Positions 24,186 to 33,605 are shown, counted from the first letter of the stretch. The stretch is DNA of 64,000 nucleotides from Massilia endophytica (GCF_021165955.1 NZ_CP088952.1:1736001-1800000); one strand, 5' to 3'. Translations and numbers: made by a program. Notes: generated from the letters alone by a model not told the origin.

Positions 24186-24740
24186 ATGAGTAGTGGAAAA
24201 AAAAGTGCTGAACGCCTGATCAAGAAGTACCCGAACCGCCGGTTGTACGATACCCAGACGAGCTCCTATATCACGCTGACCGACGTCAAGCAGCTGGTGC
24301 TGGACGCCGAAGACTTTACCGTGGTCGACGCCAAGTCCAACGAGGACCTGACGCGCAGCATCCTGCTGCAGATCATTCTGGAAGAAGAGGCGAGCGGTGT
24401 GCCCATGTTCAGCACCGACGTGCTGGCGCAGATCATCCGCTACTACGGCCACGCCATGCAGGGCATGATGGGTTCCTACCTGGAAAAGAACATCCAGGCC
24501 TTCACCGACATCCAGCGCAAGTTCACCGCGGGTGCGGCCAACTTCGACGGCAAGACCTTCAGCCCCGAGATGTGGACCCAGTTCATGAACGTCCAGGCCC
24601 CCATCATGCAGGGCATGATGAACAACTACATCGACCAGAGCAAGAGCCTGTTCGTGCAGATGCAGGAGCAGATGCAGAACCAGAGCAAGAACCTCTTCGG
24701 CGCCTTCCCCTTCGCGCCGCCTCCCACGGACAAGAAGTAA
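24186..24740 (+). CDS. phaR: PHA synthesis repressor PhaR
   Basis: DNA-binding regulator that also binds PHA granules and represses phasin genes. The PHB/PHA accumulation regulator N-domain is clear: ERLIKKYPNRRLYDTQTSSYITL. The central part (FSTDVLAQIIRYYGHAMQGMM) and a Gln/Met-rich C-terminus fit the family. I start at ATG 24186 and not the GTG three bases before. 184 aa. A terminator follows. Confidence 0.95.
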   Translation: MSSGKKSAERLIKKYPNRRLYDTQTSSYITLTDVKQLVLDAEDFTVVDAKSNEDLTRSILLQIILEEEASGVPMFSTDVLAQIIRYYGHAMQGMMGSYLEKNIQAFTDIQRKFTAGAANFDGKTFSPEMWTQFMNVQAPIMQGMMNNYIDQSKSLFVQMQEQMQNQSKNLFGAFPFAPPPTDKK

Positions 24741-24751
24741 ACCCCACACAA

Positions 24752-24775
24752 ACCGGCGCAGGACGCCGGTTTTTT
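24752..24775 (+). terminator. Terminator after phaR
   Basis: 7-bp stem ACCGGCG / CGCCGGT with a 5-base loop, then six T (24770-24775), 11 bases after the phaR stop. Confidence 0.9.
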
Positions 24776-24776
24776 A

Positions 24777-24806
24777 TTGACTGCGCAATTTTCCCGCTGG
24801 TAGTAT
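24777..24806 (+). promoter_or_regulatory. Promoter of the beta-glucosidase/ABC operon
   Basis: -35 TTGACT (24777-24782), 18-base spacer, -10 TAGTAT (24801-24806). The -35 begins right after the T-run of the phaR terminator. The predicted start is about 24813, leaving a leader of only some 23 bases. Confidence 0.65.
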
Positions 24807-24823
24807 GTGGAAACGATTCCACA
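24806..24823. promoter_or_regulatory. LacI/GalR-family-type operator
   Basis: Arms TGTGGAA / TTCCACA around ACGA, with the core GAAACGATTC that is typical of LacI/GalR-family operators. It overlaps the -10 and the predicted start, the place for steric repression. No LacI-type gene lies in the window. Confidence 0.7.
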
Positions 24824-24835
24824 TTGACGCCATCG

Positions 24836-26212
24836 ATGACCAAGCCCGCAGCGCTGCAAACCACTTTCGACCCGCCCGCCGACTCGGTGCTGTGGCGCAA
24901 GGATTTCCTGATCGGCGTTGCCACCGCCGCCTACCAGATCGAAGGCGCCAGCGAAGAAGACGGCCGCCTGCCGTCCATCTGGGACACGTTCTCCGCCATT
25001 CCGGGCAAGGTCCTGCACGGAGACACCGGGGCCGTGGCCTGCGACCACTACCACCGCTGGGAAGAAGACGTGGAGCTGATCTCCGGCCTGAATGTGGACG
25101 CCTACCGCCTGTCGATCGCCTGGCCGCGCGTCATGCATGCGGACGGCAGTGTGAACGAAAAAGGCATCGCCTTCTACCGCCAGCTGCTGGCCCGCCTGCG
25201 CGCCAAGGGGCTGAAAACCTTCGTCACGCTCTATCACTGGGACCTGCCGCAGCACCTGGAAGACCGGGGCGGCTGGATCAACCGCGAAACGGCCTTCCGC
25301 TTCGCCGAATACGCCGACCTGGTCAGCCGCGAGCTGAAAGGGCTGGTGGATGCCTGGTCCACGCTGAACGAACCCTGGTGCTCCGCCATGCATGGCTACG
25401 GCACCGGCCACCATGCGCCCGGCAAGACGGACAACAAGCTCGCGCTGCAGGCCATGCACCATCTGCTGCTGGGCCACGGGCTGGCGATGCGGGCGCTGCG
25501 CAGGAACGATCCCACATCGCTGAAGGGCCTTGTGGCCAACGTGGGGCGCGGAACCACGGACGGCGATACCCCGGCCGACCTCCGCGCGGCCGAACTGTTC
25601 GAGATCCAGAACAACGACTGGGTGCTGGATCCGCTGCTGAAACAGCGCTATCCCGCAGGGCTGTTCGAGCTGTGGCCGGGCACCGAACCGGAGGTTCAGC
25701 CGGGAGACATGGAGATCATCGGCGAGCCGATGGACTACCTCGGCATCAACTACTACTTCCGCACCAATGTGCGCAGCGACGGCGCCCACGGCTATACCGA
25801 AATGCCACTTGAGGGCGTGGAGCGCACCCAGATGGGATGGGAGGTCTATCCCGACGGCCTGCGCGACCTGCTGCTCGGCTTCCACCGCAACTACGCCAAT
25901 CTGCCGCCCATCTACATCACCGAGAACGGCACCGCCTCGGACGACGCCGTGGTGAACGGAGAAGTGAACGACGCGCAGCGCATCTCCTTCCTGAACCGCC
26001 ATCTCGCCGCCGTGGACGAAGCGGTGAAGGCAGGCGTCAAGGTGCGCGGCTACTTCATCTGGTCGCTGATGGATAATTTCGAATGGGCTTTCGGCTACGA
26101 ACGCCGCTTCGGCATTGTGCATGTCGATTATTCGACCCAGAAACGCACCCTGAAGCGGAGCGCCCATCTGGTGCGCGACTTCCTGGCGAAGAGGAGAGCG
26201 CAGCCGGATTAA
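24836..26212 (+). CDS. GH1 beta-glucosidase
   Basis: Hydrolyses beta-glucosides (cellobiose and similar) in the cytoplasm. I start at ATG 24836 just after the operator, giving 458 aa, the usual GH1 length. The N-terminal GH1 signature FLIGVATAAYQIEGA is present, the acid/base Glu179 is in STLNEPWCS and the nucleophile Glu363 in YITENGTAS. No signal peptide. It is followed by an ABC importer, so it probably cleaves the imported sugar. No strong ribosome site is visible. Confidence 0.93.
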   Translation: MTKPAALQTTFDPPADSVLWRKDFLIGVATAAYQIEGASEEDGRLPSIWDTFSAIPGKVLHGDTGAVACDHYHRWEEDVELISGLNVDAYRLSIAWPRVMHADGSVNEKGIAFYRQLLARLRAKGLKTFVTLYHWDLPQHLEDRGGWINRETAFRFAEYADLVSRELKGLVDAWSTLNEPWCSAMHGYGTGHHAPGKTDNKLALQAMHHLLLGHGLAMRALRRNDPTSLKGLVANVGRGTTDGDTPADLRAAELFEIQNNDWVLDPLLKQRYPAGLFELWPGTEPEVQPGDMEIIGEPMDYLGINYYFRTNVRSDGAHGYTEMPLEGVERTQMGWEVYPDGLRDLLLGFHRNYANLPPIYITENGTASDDAVVNGEVNDAQRISFLNRHLAAVDEAVKAGVKVRGYFIWSLMDNFEWAFGYERRFGIVHVDYSTQKRTLKRSAHLVRDFLAKRRAQPD

Positions 26213-26258
26213 CCATTAGCACGCTCGTATCAACTATCATAAGCATCGTCCAGAACAA

Positions 26259-26272
26259 GGCGCCCAAGCGCC
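26259..26272 (+). repeat. Small hairpin between the GH1 gene and the binding-protein gene
   Basis: 5-bp arms GGCGC / GCGCC around CCAA, just before the ribosome site of the binding protein. It could stabilise the downstream message. Confidence 0.35.
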
Positions 26273-26284
26273 GCAGGAGACAGA

Positions 26285-27550
26285 ATGAGCAAGGCTTCAC
26301 AATTGGCCGGCGCCCTGGCGCTGGCCATCGGCGCGCATGGCGGCGTGCTGGCGCAGGCGCCGCAGCCGCCACGCCCGCCGCTCAAGGCCACGGTATCGCA
26401 CTGGTGGACTTCGGGCGGCGAATCCGCCGCCGTGCGCCAGTTCGCGGACGCCTTCAATAAGGCTGGAGGCCAGTGGATCGACCAGGCAGTTGCCGGTGCC
26501 GACGCCTCGCGCGCCTCGACCATCAACCGCATCGTGGGCGGGAATGCGCCTGCGGCGGCGCAGTTCAACACCTCCAAGCAGTTCCGCGACATCGTGGACC
26601 AGGGCCTCCTGAACAATATCGACGACGTGGCGGCGCGCGGCAACTGGGACCAGGTGCTGGCCAAGCCGATCATCGACGTCATCAAGGTCAACGGCCATTA
26701 CTATGCCGCCCCCGTGAACATCCACATGACGGCCTGGTTCTTCTATTCCAAGCCAGCCTTTGCGAAGGCGGGCATCAAGGAGGAGCCGAAGAACTGGAAC
26801 GAATTCATCGCCGCGCTGGAAAAGCTGAAAAAAGCGGGCCTGATTCCGCTGGCCTTCGGCGGCCAGGTGTGGCAGGAAAAGATCCTGTTCGACGCCGTGT
26901 TCTCCATGGTGGGCGGGCCGGAGCTCTACCTGAGCATCTACCGCGACCGGAACTACGCCGCAATCAACTCCGAAGCCTTCCGCCAGGTGCTGGTCAAGTT
27001 CAAGCAGCTGCGCAACTATATCGATGCCGGTTCGCCGGGCCGCAACTGGAACGATGCGACGGCAATGGTCGTCAGCGGCAAGGCGGGCGTCCAGATCATG
27101 GGCGACTGGGCCAAGGGCGAGTTCTCGGCGGCCGGGCAGGTGGCGGGCAGGGACTTCGGCTGCTTCGCCGGCTTCGGCCCGAAATCGCCTTACCTGGTGG
27201 CGGGCGACGCCTTCGTGTTCCCCAAAACGTCCAAGCCCCAGGTGGTGGCGGCGCAGAAGCTGTTCGCTTCCGTGGTCACCTCGCCGGGGCCGCAGGCAGC
27301 CTTCAGCGCGCTCAAGGGTTCGATTCCCATCCGTCCGGACGTCGATACTTCCGGACTCGATCTCTGCGCGAAGAAAGGCATCGAAATCATGCAGGACCGC
27401 TCGCGCCAGCTGCCCAATCCCGAAATGCTGCTGGATCCTGACCTGGTCGGTGCGCTGCAGGACGTGCTCACCAACTACTGGAACCGCAACCAGACGCCCG
27501 AACAGGCGCAGAAGAACTTCATCCAGGCCATGAAGGACAACACATGGTGA
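26285..27550 (+). CDS. Sugar ABC transporter, periplasmic binding protein
   Basis: Family 1 solute-binding protein of a carbohydrate ABC importer. A signal peptide ends GGVLAQ (about residue 24); then VSHWWTSGGESAAVRQFADAF and NIHMTAWFFYSKPAFAKAGI, both typical of oligosaccharide binding proteins. 421 aa. A strong ribosome site (GGAGA) precedes ATG. Its stop overlaps the first permease gene. The nearby GH1 enzyme suggests a beta-glucoside ligand, but the sequence does not prove it. Confidence 0.92.
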   Translation: MSKASQLAGALALAIGAHGGVLAQAPQPPRPPLKATVSHWWTSGGESAAVRQFADAFNKAGGQWIDQAVAGADASRASTINRIVGGNAPAAAQFNTSKQFRDIVDQGLLNNIDDVAARGNWDQVLAKPIIDVIKVNGHYYAAPVNIHMTAWFFYSKPAFAKAGIKEEPKNWNEFIAALEKLKKAGLIPLAFGGQVWQEKILFDAVFSMVGGPELYLSIYRDRNYAAINSEAFRQVLVKFKQLRNYIDAGSPGRNWNDATAMVVSGKAGVQIMGDWAKGEFSAAGQVAGRDFGCFAGFGPKSPYLVAGDAFVFPKTSKPQVVAAQKLFASVVTSPGPQAAFSALKGSIPIRPDVDTSGLDLCAKKGIEIMQDRSRQLPNPEMLLDPDLVGALQDVLTNYWNRNQTPEQAQKNFIQAMKDNTW

Positions 27551-28434
27551 AGCAACGCTCCCGCACTTCGATAGCGGCATGGATCGCGCTGCTGCCCATG
27601 ATCCTGACCGTGGTCTTCGCCTACATCGGCACCATGCTTTTCACGGCGCGCGTGTCCCTCAGCAGCTCCCGCATCTTCCCGACCAGCGACTTCGTCGGCC
27701 TTGGGCAGTATGCGCGCCTGTTCCGCAACGAGCGCTGGCTGCTGTCCCTGGAAAACCTGGCCATCTACGGCGTGCTGTTCGTGCTGGCCTGCCTGGTGAT
27801 CGGCTTCCTGCTCGCGGTGTTCATCGACCAGAAGGTAAGCGGGGAGGGCGTGCTGCGCACGGTCTTCCTCTATCCCTATGCCATGTCCTTCGTGGCCACG
27901 GGCCTCGTATGGCAGTGGATATTGAATCCATCCCTCGGCATCCAGCAGGTGCTGCGCCACATGGGCTTCGAGGATGCGCAATTCGACTGGATCGTGGACC
28001 AGGACAAGGCGCTGTACACCATTGTTATCGCCACTGTCTGGCAGGCTTCCGGCCTGGTGATGGCGCTGCTGCTTTCGGGGCTGCGCGGCATCGACGAGGA
28101 AATGTGGAAGGCGGCGCGCATCGACGGCATTCCACGCTGGCGCGTCTATATCAGCATTGTGCTGCCCATGCTGTGGCCTTCGCTGTCCACGGCCTTCGTG
28201 CTGCTGTTCGCCATGGTGATCAAACTGTTCGATCCCGTGGTGGCCATGACCCAGGGCGGTCCGGGCACCGCAAGCGAGGTGCCCGCCAAATTCATCATGG
28301 ACTACCTGTTCGGCCGCGCCAATATCGGCCTGGCTTCGGCGGCATCCATCGTTCTGCTGACGACCGTGATGGCCATCGTTGCGCCGCTGTACTTCGCGCG
28401 CAGCAAGGTCGTTCAGAAAAGGAGCAAGGCATGA
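27544..28434 (+). CDS. Sugar ABC transporter permease (MalF type)
   Basis: Inner-membrane permease, first of the pair. 296 aa, about six membrane segments, and the EAA loop EEMWKAARIDGIPRWRVYISI that contacts the ATPase. It overlaps the binding-protein gene by seven bases and the second permease by ATGA, so the set is translationally coupled. Confidence 0.93.
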   Translation: MVKQRSRTSIAAWIALLPMILTVVFAYIGTMLFTARVSLSSSRIFPTSDFVGLGQYARLFRNERWLLSLENLAIYGVLFVLACLVIGFLLAVFIDQKVSGEGVLRTVFLYPYAMSFVATGLVWQWILNPSLGIQQVLRHMGFEDAQFDWIVDQDKALYTIVIATVWQASGLVMALLLSGLRGIDEEMWKAARIDGIPRWRVYISIVLPMLWPSLSTAFVLLFAMVIKLFDPVVAMTQGGPGTASEVPAKFIMDYLFGRANIGLASAASIVLLTTVMAIVAPLYFARSKVVQKRSKA

Positions 28435-29288
28435 AGACGCGTATAACGCCGGGCCGCATCGGCCTCTACGTCTTCCTGTTCACGGCGGCGCTGTTCTTCC
28501 TGGTGCCGCTGTACGTGATGCTGGTGACCTCCGTGAAGCCGATGAGCGAGATCCGGCTGGGGAATATCTTCGCGCTGCCGCTGGCGCCTACCGTCGAACC
28601 ATGGCGGCTGGCGTGGCAGGCCGCGTGTACGGGGCTTGAGTGCGAGGGCATCCGTGGCGGCTTCTGGAATTCCGTGAAGATCACCGTGCCGAGCACCGTG
28701 TTCTCCATCGTGGTGGGCGCCGTCAATGGCTATGCCCTGTCTTTCTGGCGGCCGCGGGGAGCAGGCGTGATGTTCAGCGTTCTCATGATGGGCGCCTTCA
28801 TTCCTGGCCAGGTGGTGCTGTACCCGCTGGTGCGGGCGCTGGCCGCCGTGGACCTGTACAGCTCCATTCCGGGCATCGTGCTGGTGCACGTGATCTTCGG
28901 CATGCCGATGATGACGCTCCTGTTCAGGAACTACTACGCTTCGCTGCCCGATGAACTGTTCAAGGCGGCGCGCATCGACGGCGGCGGATTCTGGCGCATC
29001 TTCTTCGAGCTGATGCTGCCCATGTCCACGCCGGTGATCGTGGTGGCCATGATCATGCAGGTCACGAATATCTGGAACGATTTCCTTCTGGGCCTGGTGT
29101 TCGCCGGTTCGGACAACCTGCCCATGACGGTCCAGCTGAACAACATCATCAACACCACCACGGGCGAGCGCCTGTACAACGTCAACATGGCGGCCACCAT
29201 CCTTACATCGCTGGTGCCGCTCGCCCTCTATTTCATTTCCGGCCGCTGGTTCGTGCGCGGCATCGCCTCCGGCGCAGTCAAAGGTTAA
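28431..29288 (+). CDS. Sugar ABC transporter permease (MalG type)
   Basis: Second permease subunit, 285 aa. The start at 28431 overlaps the preceding stop as ATGA; the frame is open further upstream but as a shadow. Six membrane segments and the EAA loop DELFKAARIDGGGFWRIFFEL are visible. The C-terminus YFISGRWFVRGIASGAVKG is typical of MalG-type permeases. Confidence 0.93.
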   Translation: MKTRITPGRIGLYVFLFTAALFFLVPLYVMLVTSVKPMSEIRLGNIFALPLAPTVEPWRLAWQAACTGLECEGIRGGFWNSVKITVPSTVFSIVVGAVNGYALSFWRPRGAGVMFSVLMMGAFIPGQVVLYPLVRALAAVDLYSSIPGIVLVHVIFGMPMMTLLFRNYYASLPDELFKAARIDGGGFWRIFFELMLPMSTPVIVVAMIMQVTNIWNDFLLGLVFAGSDNLPMTVQLNNIINTTTGERLYNVNMAATILTSLVPLALYFISGRWFVRGIASGAVKG

Positions 29289-29290
29289 GC

Positions 29291-30349
29291 ATGTCGAACG
29301 TATCCATCAAAAATCTTCAGATCACGCTGGGCGAAAACAAGGTTATCGATTCACTGGACCTTGAGGTGCAGAAGGGCGAGTTCGTGGTGCTGCTGGGCGC
29401 ATCGGGTTGCGGCAAGTCCACGCTCCTGCACAGCATCGCGGGCCTGATCGACGTGACGGGCGGCAGCATCGAGATCGGCGGCAAGGACATGACCCTGGTC
29501 GATCCGAAGGACCGGGGCATTGCGCTGGTGTTCCAGTCCTACGCGCTGTATCCCACCATGAACGTGGAGAAGAACATGTCCTTCGGCCTGCGCATCAACG
29601 GCACGCCGAAGGAGGAGATCAAGCGCCGCGTGGCGCGCGCGGCCGAGATGCTGCACCTGCAGCCGCTGCTGGACCGCAAGCCCGCCAATCTCTCCGGCGG
29701 CCAGCGGCAGCGCGTGGCCATCGGGCGAGCCATCGTGCGCGAGGCCGATGTCTTCCTCTTCGACGAGCCGCTGTCCAACCTGGATGCCAAGCTGCGCACG
29801 GAACTGCGGCGCGAACTGAAGCTGCTGCACCGCCAGCTGGGCGCGACCATGATCTACGTGACCCACGACCAGGTGGAGGCCATGACCCTGGCCAGCCGCA
29901 TCGCCGTGATGAAGGGCGGGGTGATCCAGCAGTTCGACACGCCGGACACGATCTACCGCGAGCCCGCCAATCTCTTCGTGGCCGGCTTCCTCGGTTCGCC
30001 GTGCATGAACTTCTTCCATGGGCGCCTCGCCGTGGAGAACGGGAAAACGCTGTTCCGCAACGGGCATATGGCGCTGGACGTGTCGCACTACGCCTTCCGC
30101 CAGCCGGTGGAGCCGGGCCTGGCCTGCGTTCTGGGCGTACGGCCGGAAGACGTGGTGGTGGAGGCGGATGGCCCGTATCGCGCCTCCGTCACGCTGGTGG
30201 AAGCCATGGGCGCGCACCGCGTGCTGTGGATGGACTTCCACGGCGCGCAGATCTCGGCCATCGTGCAGGATGGACGGGAGGGCGGCGCTTTCTCGATCCG
30301 CAGCGAAGGGATATCCCTGTTCGGGGAAGCCAGCACTTTGCGCCTCTAA
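29291..30349 (+). CDS. Sugar ABC transporter ATPase (MalK/UgpC type)
   Basis: Energises the importer. Walker A GASGCGKST, Q-loop VFQSYALYP, signature LSGGQRQR, Walker B VFLFDEPLSNLDAKLR and switch His in YVTHDQVEAM are all present, followed by a C-terminal regulatory beta domain (GVRPEDVVVEADG). 352 aa is normal. It is last in the operon; a REP-like inverted repeat follows. Confidence 0.95.
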   Translation: MSNVSIKNLQITLGENKVIDSLDLEVQKGEFVVLLGASGCGKSTLLHSIAGLIDVTGGSIEIGGKDMTLVDPKDRGIALVFQSYALYPTMNVEKNMSFGLRINGTPKEEIKRRVARAAEMLHLQPLLDRKPANLSGGQRQRVAIGRAIVREADVFLFDEPLSNLDAKLRTELRRELKLLHRQLGATMIYVTHDQVEAMTLASRIAVMKGGVIQQFDTPDTIYREPANLFVAGFLGSPCMNFFHGRLAVENGKTLFRNGHMALDVSHYAFRQPVEPGLACVLGVRPEDVVVEADGPYRASVTLVEAMGAHRVLWMDFHGAQISAIVQDGREGGAFSIRSEGISLFGEASTLRL

Positions 30350-30359
30350 CCGTCGCCCT

Positions 30360-30414
30360 CGCGAAGGCGGGGCCCATGGGCGTCACGGCACACTCCTAGG
30401 CACCCGCCTTCGCG
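30360..30414. repeat. REP-like inverted repeat
   Basis: Perfect 12-bp arms CGCGAAGGCGGG / CCCGCCTTCGCG separated by 31 bases, between the ABC operon and rimO. GC-rich palindromes of this kind are common intergenic repeats in related genomes. It has no T-run. Confidence 0.65.
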
Positions 30415-30479
30415 GGTGCGACGGCGCCTCTCATAGGGTACAATGGCAGATTGCTCCAAACTTTCATTGCCAGATTATC

Positions 30480-31889
30480 ATGCAATCCCAACCCATTTCC
30501 CGTATCCAGAAGCCCGGCTCCGAAGGCACGCCTGCGAGCACCGGCCCAGCGCCGAAAGTCGGTTTCGTGTCGCTCGGCTGCCCCAAGGCGCTTGTCGACT
30601 CCGAACAGATCCTGACCCAGCTGCGCGCTGAAGGCTACGAGACCGCAAAGTCCTACGACGGCGCGGACCTGGTGATTGTGAACACTTGCGGCTTCATCGA
30701 CGCCGCCGTGCAGGAATCGCTGGACGCCATCGGCGAGGCGCTGGCCGAAAACGGCAAGGTGATCGTCACCGGCTGCCTGGGCGCGAAGAAGGACGCGGAA
30801 GGCCGCGACCTGATCCAGTCCATCCACCCGAAGGTGCTGGCCGTGACCGGCCCGCATGCGGTCGGCGAGGTGATGGCCGAGGTGCATACGCACCTTCCCA
30901 AGCCGCACGAGCCCTTCATCGATCTGCTGCCGCCGCAGGGCATCAAGCTCACGCCCAAGCACTACGCCTACCTGAAGATTTCCGAAGGCTGCAATCACCG
31001 CTGCTCGTTCTGCATCATCCCGTCCATGCGCGGCGACCTGGTTTCGCGCCCCATCGCGGAGCTGATGCTGGAAGCGGAAAACCTGTTCAAGGCAGGCGTG
31101 AAGGAACTGCTGGTGATCTCGCAGGACACCTCGGCCTATGGCGTGGACGTGAAGTTCCGCTCGGGCTTCTGGAACGGCCGCCCGGTGAAAACCCACATGA
31201 CACAGCTCACCGAAGCCCTGGGTGAACTGGCCAAGCAGTACGGCGCCTGGGTGCGCCTGCACTACGTCTACCCATATCCGCACGTGGACCAGATCATTCC
31301 AATGATGAGCGGCGGCCATATCCTGCCTTACCTGGACGTGCCGCTGCAGCACGCGCATCCCGATGTGCTGAAGCGCATGAAGCGTCCCGCTTCCGGCGAG
31401 AAGAACCTCGAACGCATCCAGGCATGGCGCGCCATGAATCCTGACCTCGTGATCCGCTCCACCTTCATCGCCGGCTTCCCCGGCGAGACCGAGGCGGAAT
31501 TCGAGTACCTGCTGGACTTCCTGAAGGAAGCCCAGATCGACCGCCTGGGCTGCTTTGCCTACTCGCCGGTGGAAGGCGCCACCGCCAACGAACTGGAAAA
31601 CCCGGTGCCGGAAGAAGTGCGTGAAGAGCGCCGCGGCCGCGTCATGCTGCTGCAGGAGGAAATCTCCCGCAAGCGCCTGCAGGCCAAGGTGGGCAAGACC
31701 ATCAGGGTGCTGATCGACGAACTGACCCCGAGCGGCGCCATCGGCCGTTCCGCTGCCGACGCGCCCGAGATCGACGGCGTGGTGCATGTGAAGAAGCCTT
31801 TCGAACCGCACAAGAAGCTGGCCGTGGGCCAGTTCTACGACGTTGAAATCACCCGCGCCGATGCGCACGACCTGTGGGGCGAGGCCTGA
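30480..31889 (+). CDS. rimO: Ribosomal protein S12 methylthiotransferase RimO
   Basis: Radical SAM enzyme that methylthiolates an Asp of ribosomal protein S12. I start at ATG 30480 (469 aa); TACAAT 30439-30444 may be its -10. The N-terminal UPF0004 domain has KVGFVSLGCPKALVDSE and VNTCGFID with auxiliary cluster Cys, and the radical SAM motif is SEGCNHRCSFCIIP. A C-terminal TRAM domain (residues about 400-469) completes it. It lies two bases before the metC-like gene. Confidence 0.95.
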   Translation: MQSQPISRIQKPGSEGTPASTGPAPKVGFVSLGCPKALVDSEQILTQLRAEGYETAKSYDGADLVIVNTCGFIDAAVQESLDAIGEALAENGKVIVTGCLGAKKDAEGRDLIQSIHPKVLAVTGPHAVGEVMAEVHTHLPKPHEPFIDLLPPQGIKLTPKHYAYLKISEGCNHRCSFCIIPSMRGDLVSRPIAELMLEAENLFKAGVKELLVISQDTSAYGVDVKFRSGFWNGRPVKTHMTQLTEALGELAKQYGAWVRLHYVYPYPHVDQIIPMMSGGHILPYLDVPLQHAHPDVLKRMKRPASGEKNLERIQAWRAMNPDLVIRSTFIAGFPGETEAEFEYLLDFLKEAQIDRLGCFAYSPVEGATANELENPVPEEVREERRGRVMLLQEEISRKRLQAKVGKTIRVLIDELTPSGAIGRSAADAPEIDGVVHVKKPFEPHKKLAVGQFYDVEITRADAHDLWGEA

Positions 31890-31891
31890 GC

Positions 31892-33055
31892 ATGGAGAAG
31901 AAGGCCCTTCAGACAGCGCTGGTTCATTCCGATTACACGCCGCCTGAGGGCTTCGCAGCCTTCCCGGCAGCGATCCACCACGCTTCCACCATCCTGTTCA
32001 AGAACGTGGCCGCGCTGCGTTCCGGCGACTGGAAGGAAAAGAACGCCTATACCTACGGCCTGCACGGCACCCCAACGACCTTCACGCTCGAAGCGCGCAT
32101 CGCCGAAATCGAAGGCGGCGAGCGCTGCCTGCTGGCGCCGAGCGGTCTCGCCGCCATCGCCATGATCGATTTCGCCGTGCTCAAGACCGGCGACGACATT
32201 CTTCTCCCTGACAATATCTACAATCCGAACCGGGTGCTGGGCAACTGGCTGCAGGAAGCGTTCAACATCACCGCGCGCTACTACGATCCCATGATCGGCG
32301 CAGGCATCGCGCAGATGATCCAGCCGAACACGAAGCTGATCTGGACCGAGGCGCCGGGCTCCGTGTCGATGGAAGTGCCGGACCTGCGCGCCATTTGCGC
32401 GGCGGCGAAGGAGAAGGGCGTCCTGGTCGCGCTGGACAATACCTGGTCCGCGGGCCTGGCGCTGCGTCCCTTCGAGCTGGGCGTGGACATCAGCATGCAG
32501 GCGCTCACCAAGTACCAGTCGGGCGGATCGGACGTGCTGATGGGCGCAGTGATCACGCGCGACCGCGAGCTGCACGAGAAAATCGCCAACTCGCATATGC
32601 GCCTCGGCCTGGGCGTGGGCGCGGACGATGCTTACCTTGTAATGCGCGGCCTGCCCACCATGAAGCTGCGTTTCGAAGCCCACGACGCGGGCGCGCTGAA
32701 AGTGGCCGCCTGGCTGAAACAACGCCCGGAAATCTCGCGCATGCTGCACCCGGCCTTCGAGGACTGCCCCGGCCACGAGGTCTGGAAGCGCGATTTCACG
32801 GGCGCGGGCGGCCTGTTCTCGGTGCTCTTCGACGCCCGATTCAGCGAGGAGCAGACCGACCGCTTCGTCGATTCCCTCAGGCTCTTCAAGATCGGCTACA
32901 GCTGGGGCGGTGCGAACAGCCTGTGCATCCCTTACCGCATCCAGGCCATGCGCCGCAACTGGCAGGACGGCGGCACGCTGGTCCGCTTCTACATCGGCCT
33001 GGAAGATCCGGCGGACCTGATCGCGGATATCGAACAGGCCCTGGCGCGGATGTAA
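31892..33055 (+). CDS. metC: Cystathionine beta-lyase (MetC type)
   Basis: PLP enzyme of the Cys/Met metabolism family, expected to cleave cystathionine to homocysteine. Start ATG 31892, two bases after rimO. The PLP lysine is Lys207 in ALTKYQSGGSDVLMG; other family motifs are YTYGLHGTPTTFTLEARIAE, LLAPSGLAAIAM and the phosphate/carboxylate region YSWGGANSLCIP. 387 aa. A related gamma-lyase cannot be excluded from sequence alone. Confidence 0.88.
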   Translation: MEKKALQTALVHSDYTPPEGFAAFPAAIHHASTILFKNVAALRSGDWKEKNAYTYGLHGTPTTFTLEARIAEIEGGERCLLAPSGLAAIAMIDFAVLKTGDDILLPDNIYNPNRVLGNWLQEAFNITARYYDPMIGAGIAQMIQPNTKLIWTEAPGSVSMEVPDLRAICAAAKEKGVLVALDNTWSAGLALRPFELGVDISMQALTKYQSGGSDVLMGAVITRDRELHEKIANSHMRLGLGVGADDAYLVMRGLPTMKLRFEAHDAGALKVAAWLKQRPEISRMLHPAFEDCPGHEVWKRDFTGAGGLFSVLFDARFSEEQTDRFVDSLRLFKIGYSWGGANSLCIPYRIQAMRRNWQDGGTLVRFYIGLEDPADLIADIEQALARM

Positions 33056-33412
33056 TCAGATCGGCTGGTTCTGGTTGAGGGTGACCCAGCCGCGAATCAG
33101 CCGGTAAGCCTTCCAGATCCACGCCACGCCCCAGACGACGATGGCGGCCGGAATGCCGAAGAAGGTTACGAACAGGGCTGCGCCCACCACCACCCAGAGT
33201 ACATACCACCAGAAGGACCGGATCATCCAGCTGTGATGGCTTTCGATGAAGGTGCCGCGCGTGCCGTCGCGCTTCGAGTAGTTGAAGAGCAGTGGAATGA
33301 TCGAGAAGGCGCCAAGCGAGAAGAAGAAACTCACCGCGTGGGCAACGTAGAGCCAGAACGCCCAGTTCTTGGCCGAATCGGTTTGTGCATCGAGAATCAG
33401 TTCCTGAGCCAT
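33056..33412 (-). CDS. Small membrane protein, COG3671/DUF4870-like
   Basis: 118 aa with about three hydrophobic segments (WLYVAHAVSFFFSLGAFSIIPLLF; FWWYVLWVVVGAALFVTFFG; AAIVVWGVAWIW). The pattern NYSKRDGTRGTFIESHHSWMIRSFWW is like that of COG3671 membrane proteins. Function unknown. Its stop abuts the metC-like stop without a gap. Confidence 0.75.
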   Translation of the reverse strand: MAQELILDAQTDSAKNWAFWLYVAHAVSFFFSLGAFSIIPLLFNYSKRDGTRGTFIESHHSWMIRSFWWYVLWVVVGAALFVTFFGIPAAIVVWGVAWIWKAYRLIRGWVTLNQNQPI

Positions 33413-33527
33413 ATGTAATCCTCCCTTGGCCCAAGGCTACCATAGTTGGGCCGCTGCGGCACTCACGTACGCCTGCTGGCAACGCAATCCGCAGCTGCCA
33501 TAACTTCCGGCTATCTTTGCGATTGAA

Positions 33528-33556
33528 CAAATCAATGTGGCGTCCGCTTTGATTTG
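33528..33556. promoter_or_regulatory. Inverted repeat upstream of the di-heme cytochrome gene
   Basis: Perfect 8-bp arms CAAATCAA / TTGATTTG with a 13-base spacer, 49 bases before the start codon. It is a candidate operator; the regulator is unknown. Confidence 0.4.
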
Positions 33557-33605
33557 ATGCTTCCGCCTGCTTTAATGAGAGAGGTAATCGACACCGGAGG
33601 AGCCC

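Noticed and set aside
24806..24823. Dyad before the GH1 gene considered as a LexA box
   Set aside because: It lacks CTGT-N8-ACAG and has the GAAACGATTC core of LacI-family operators.
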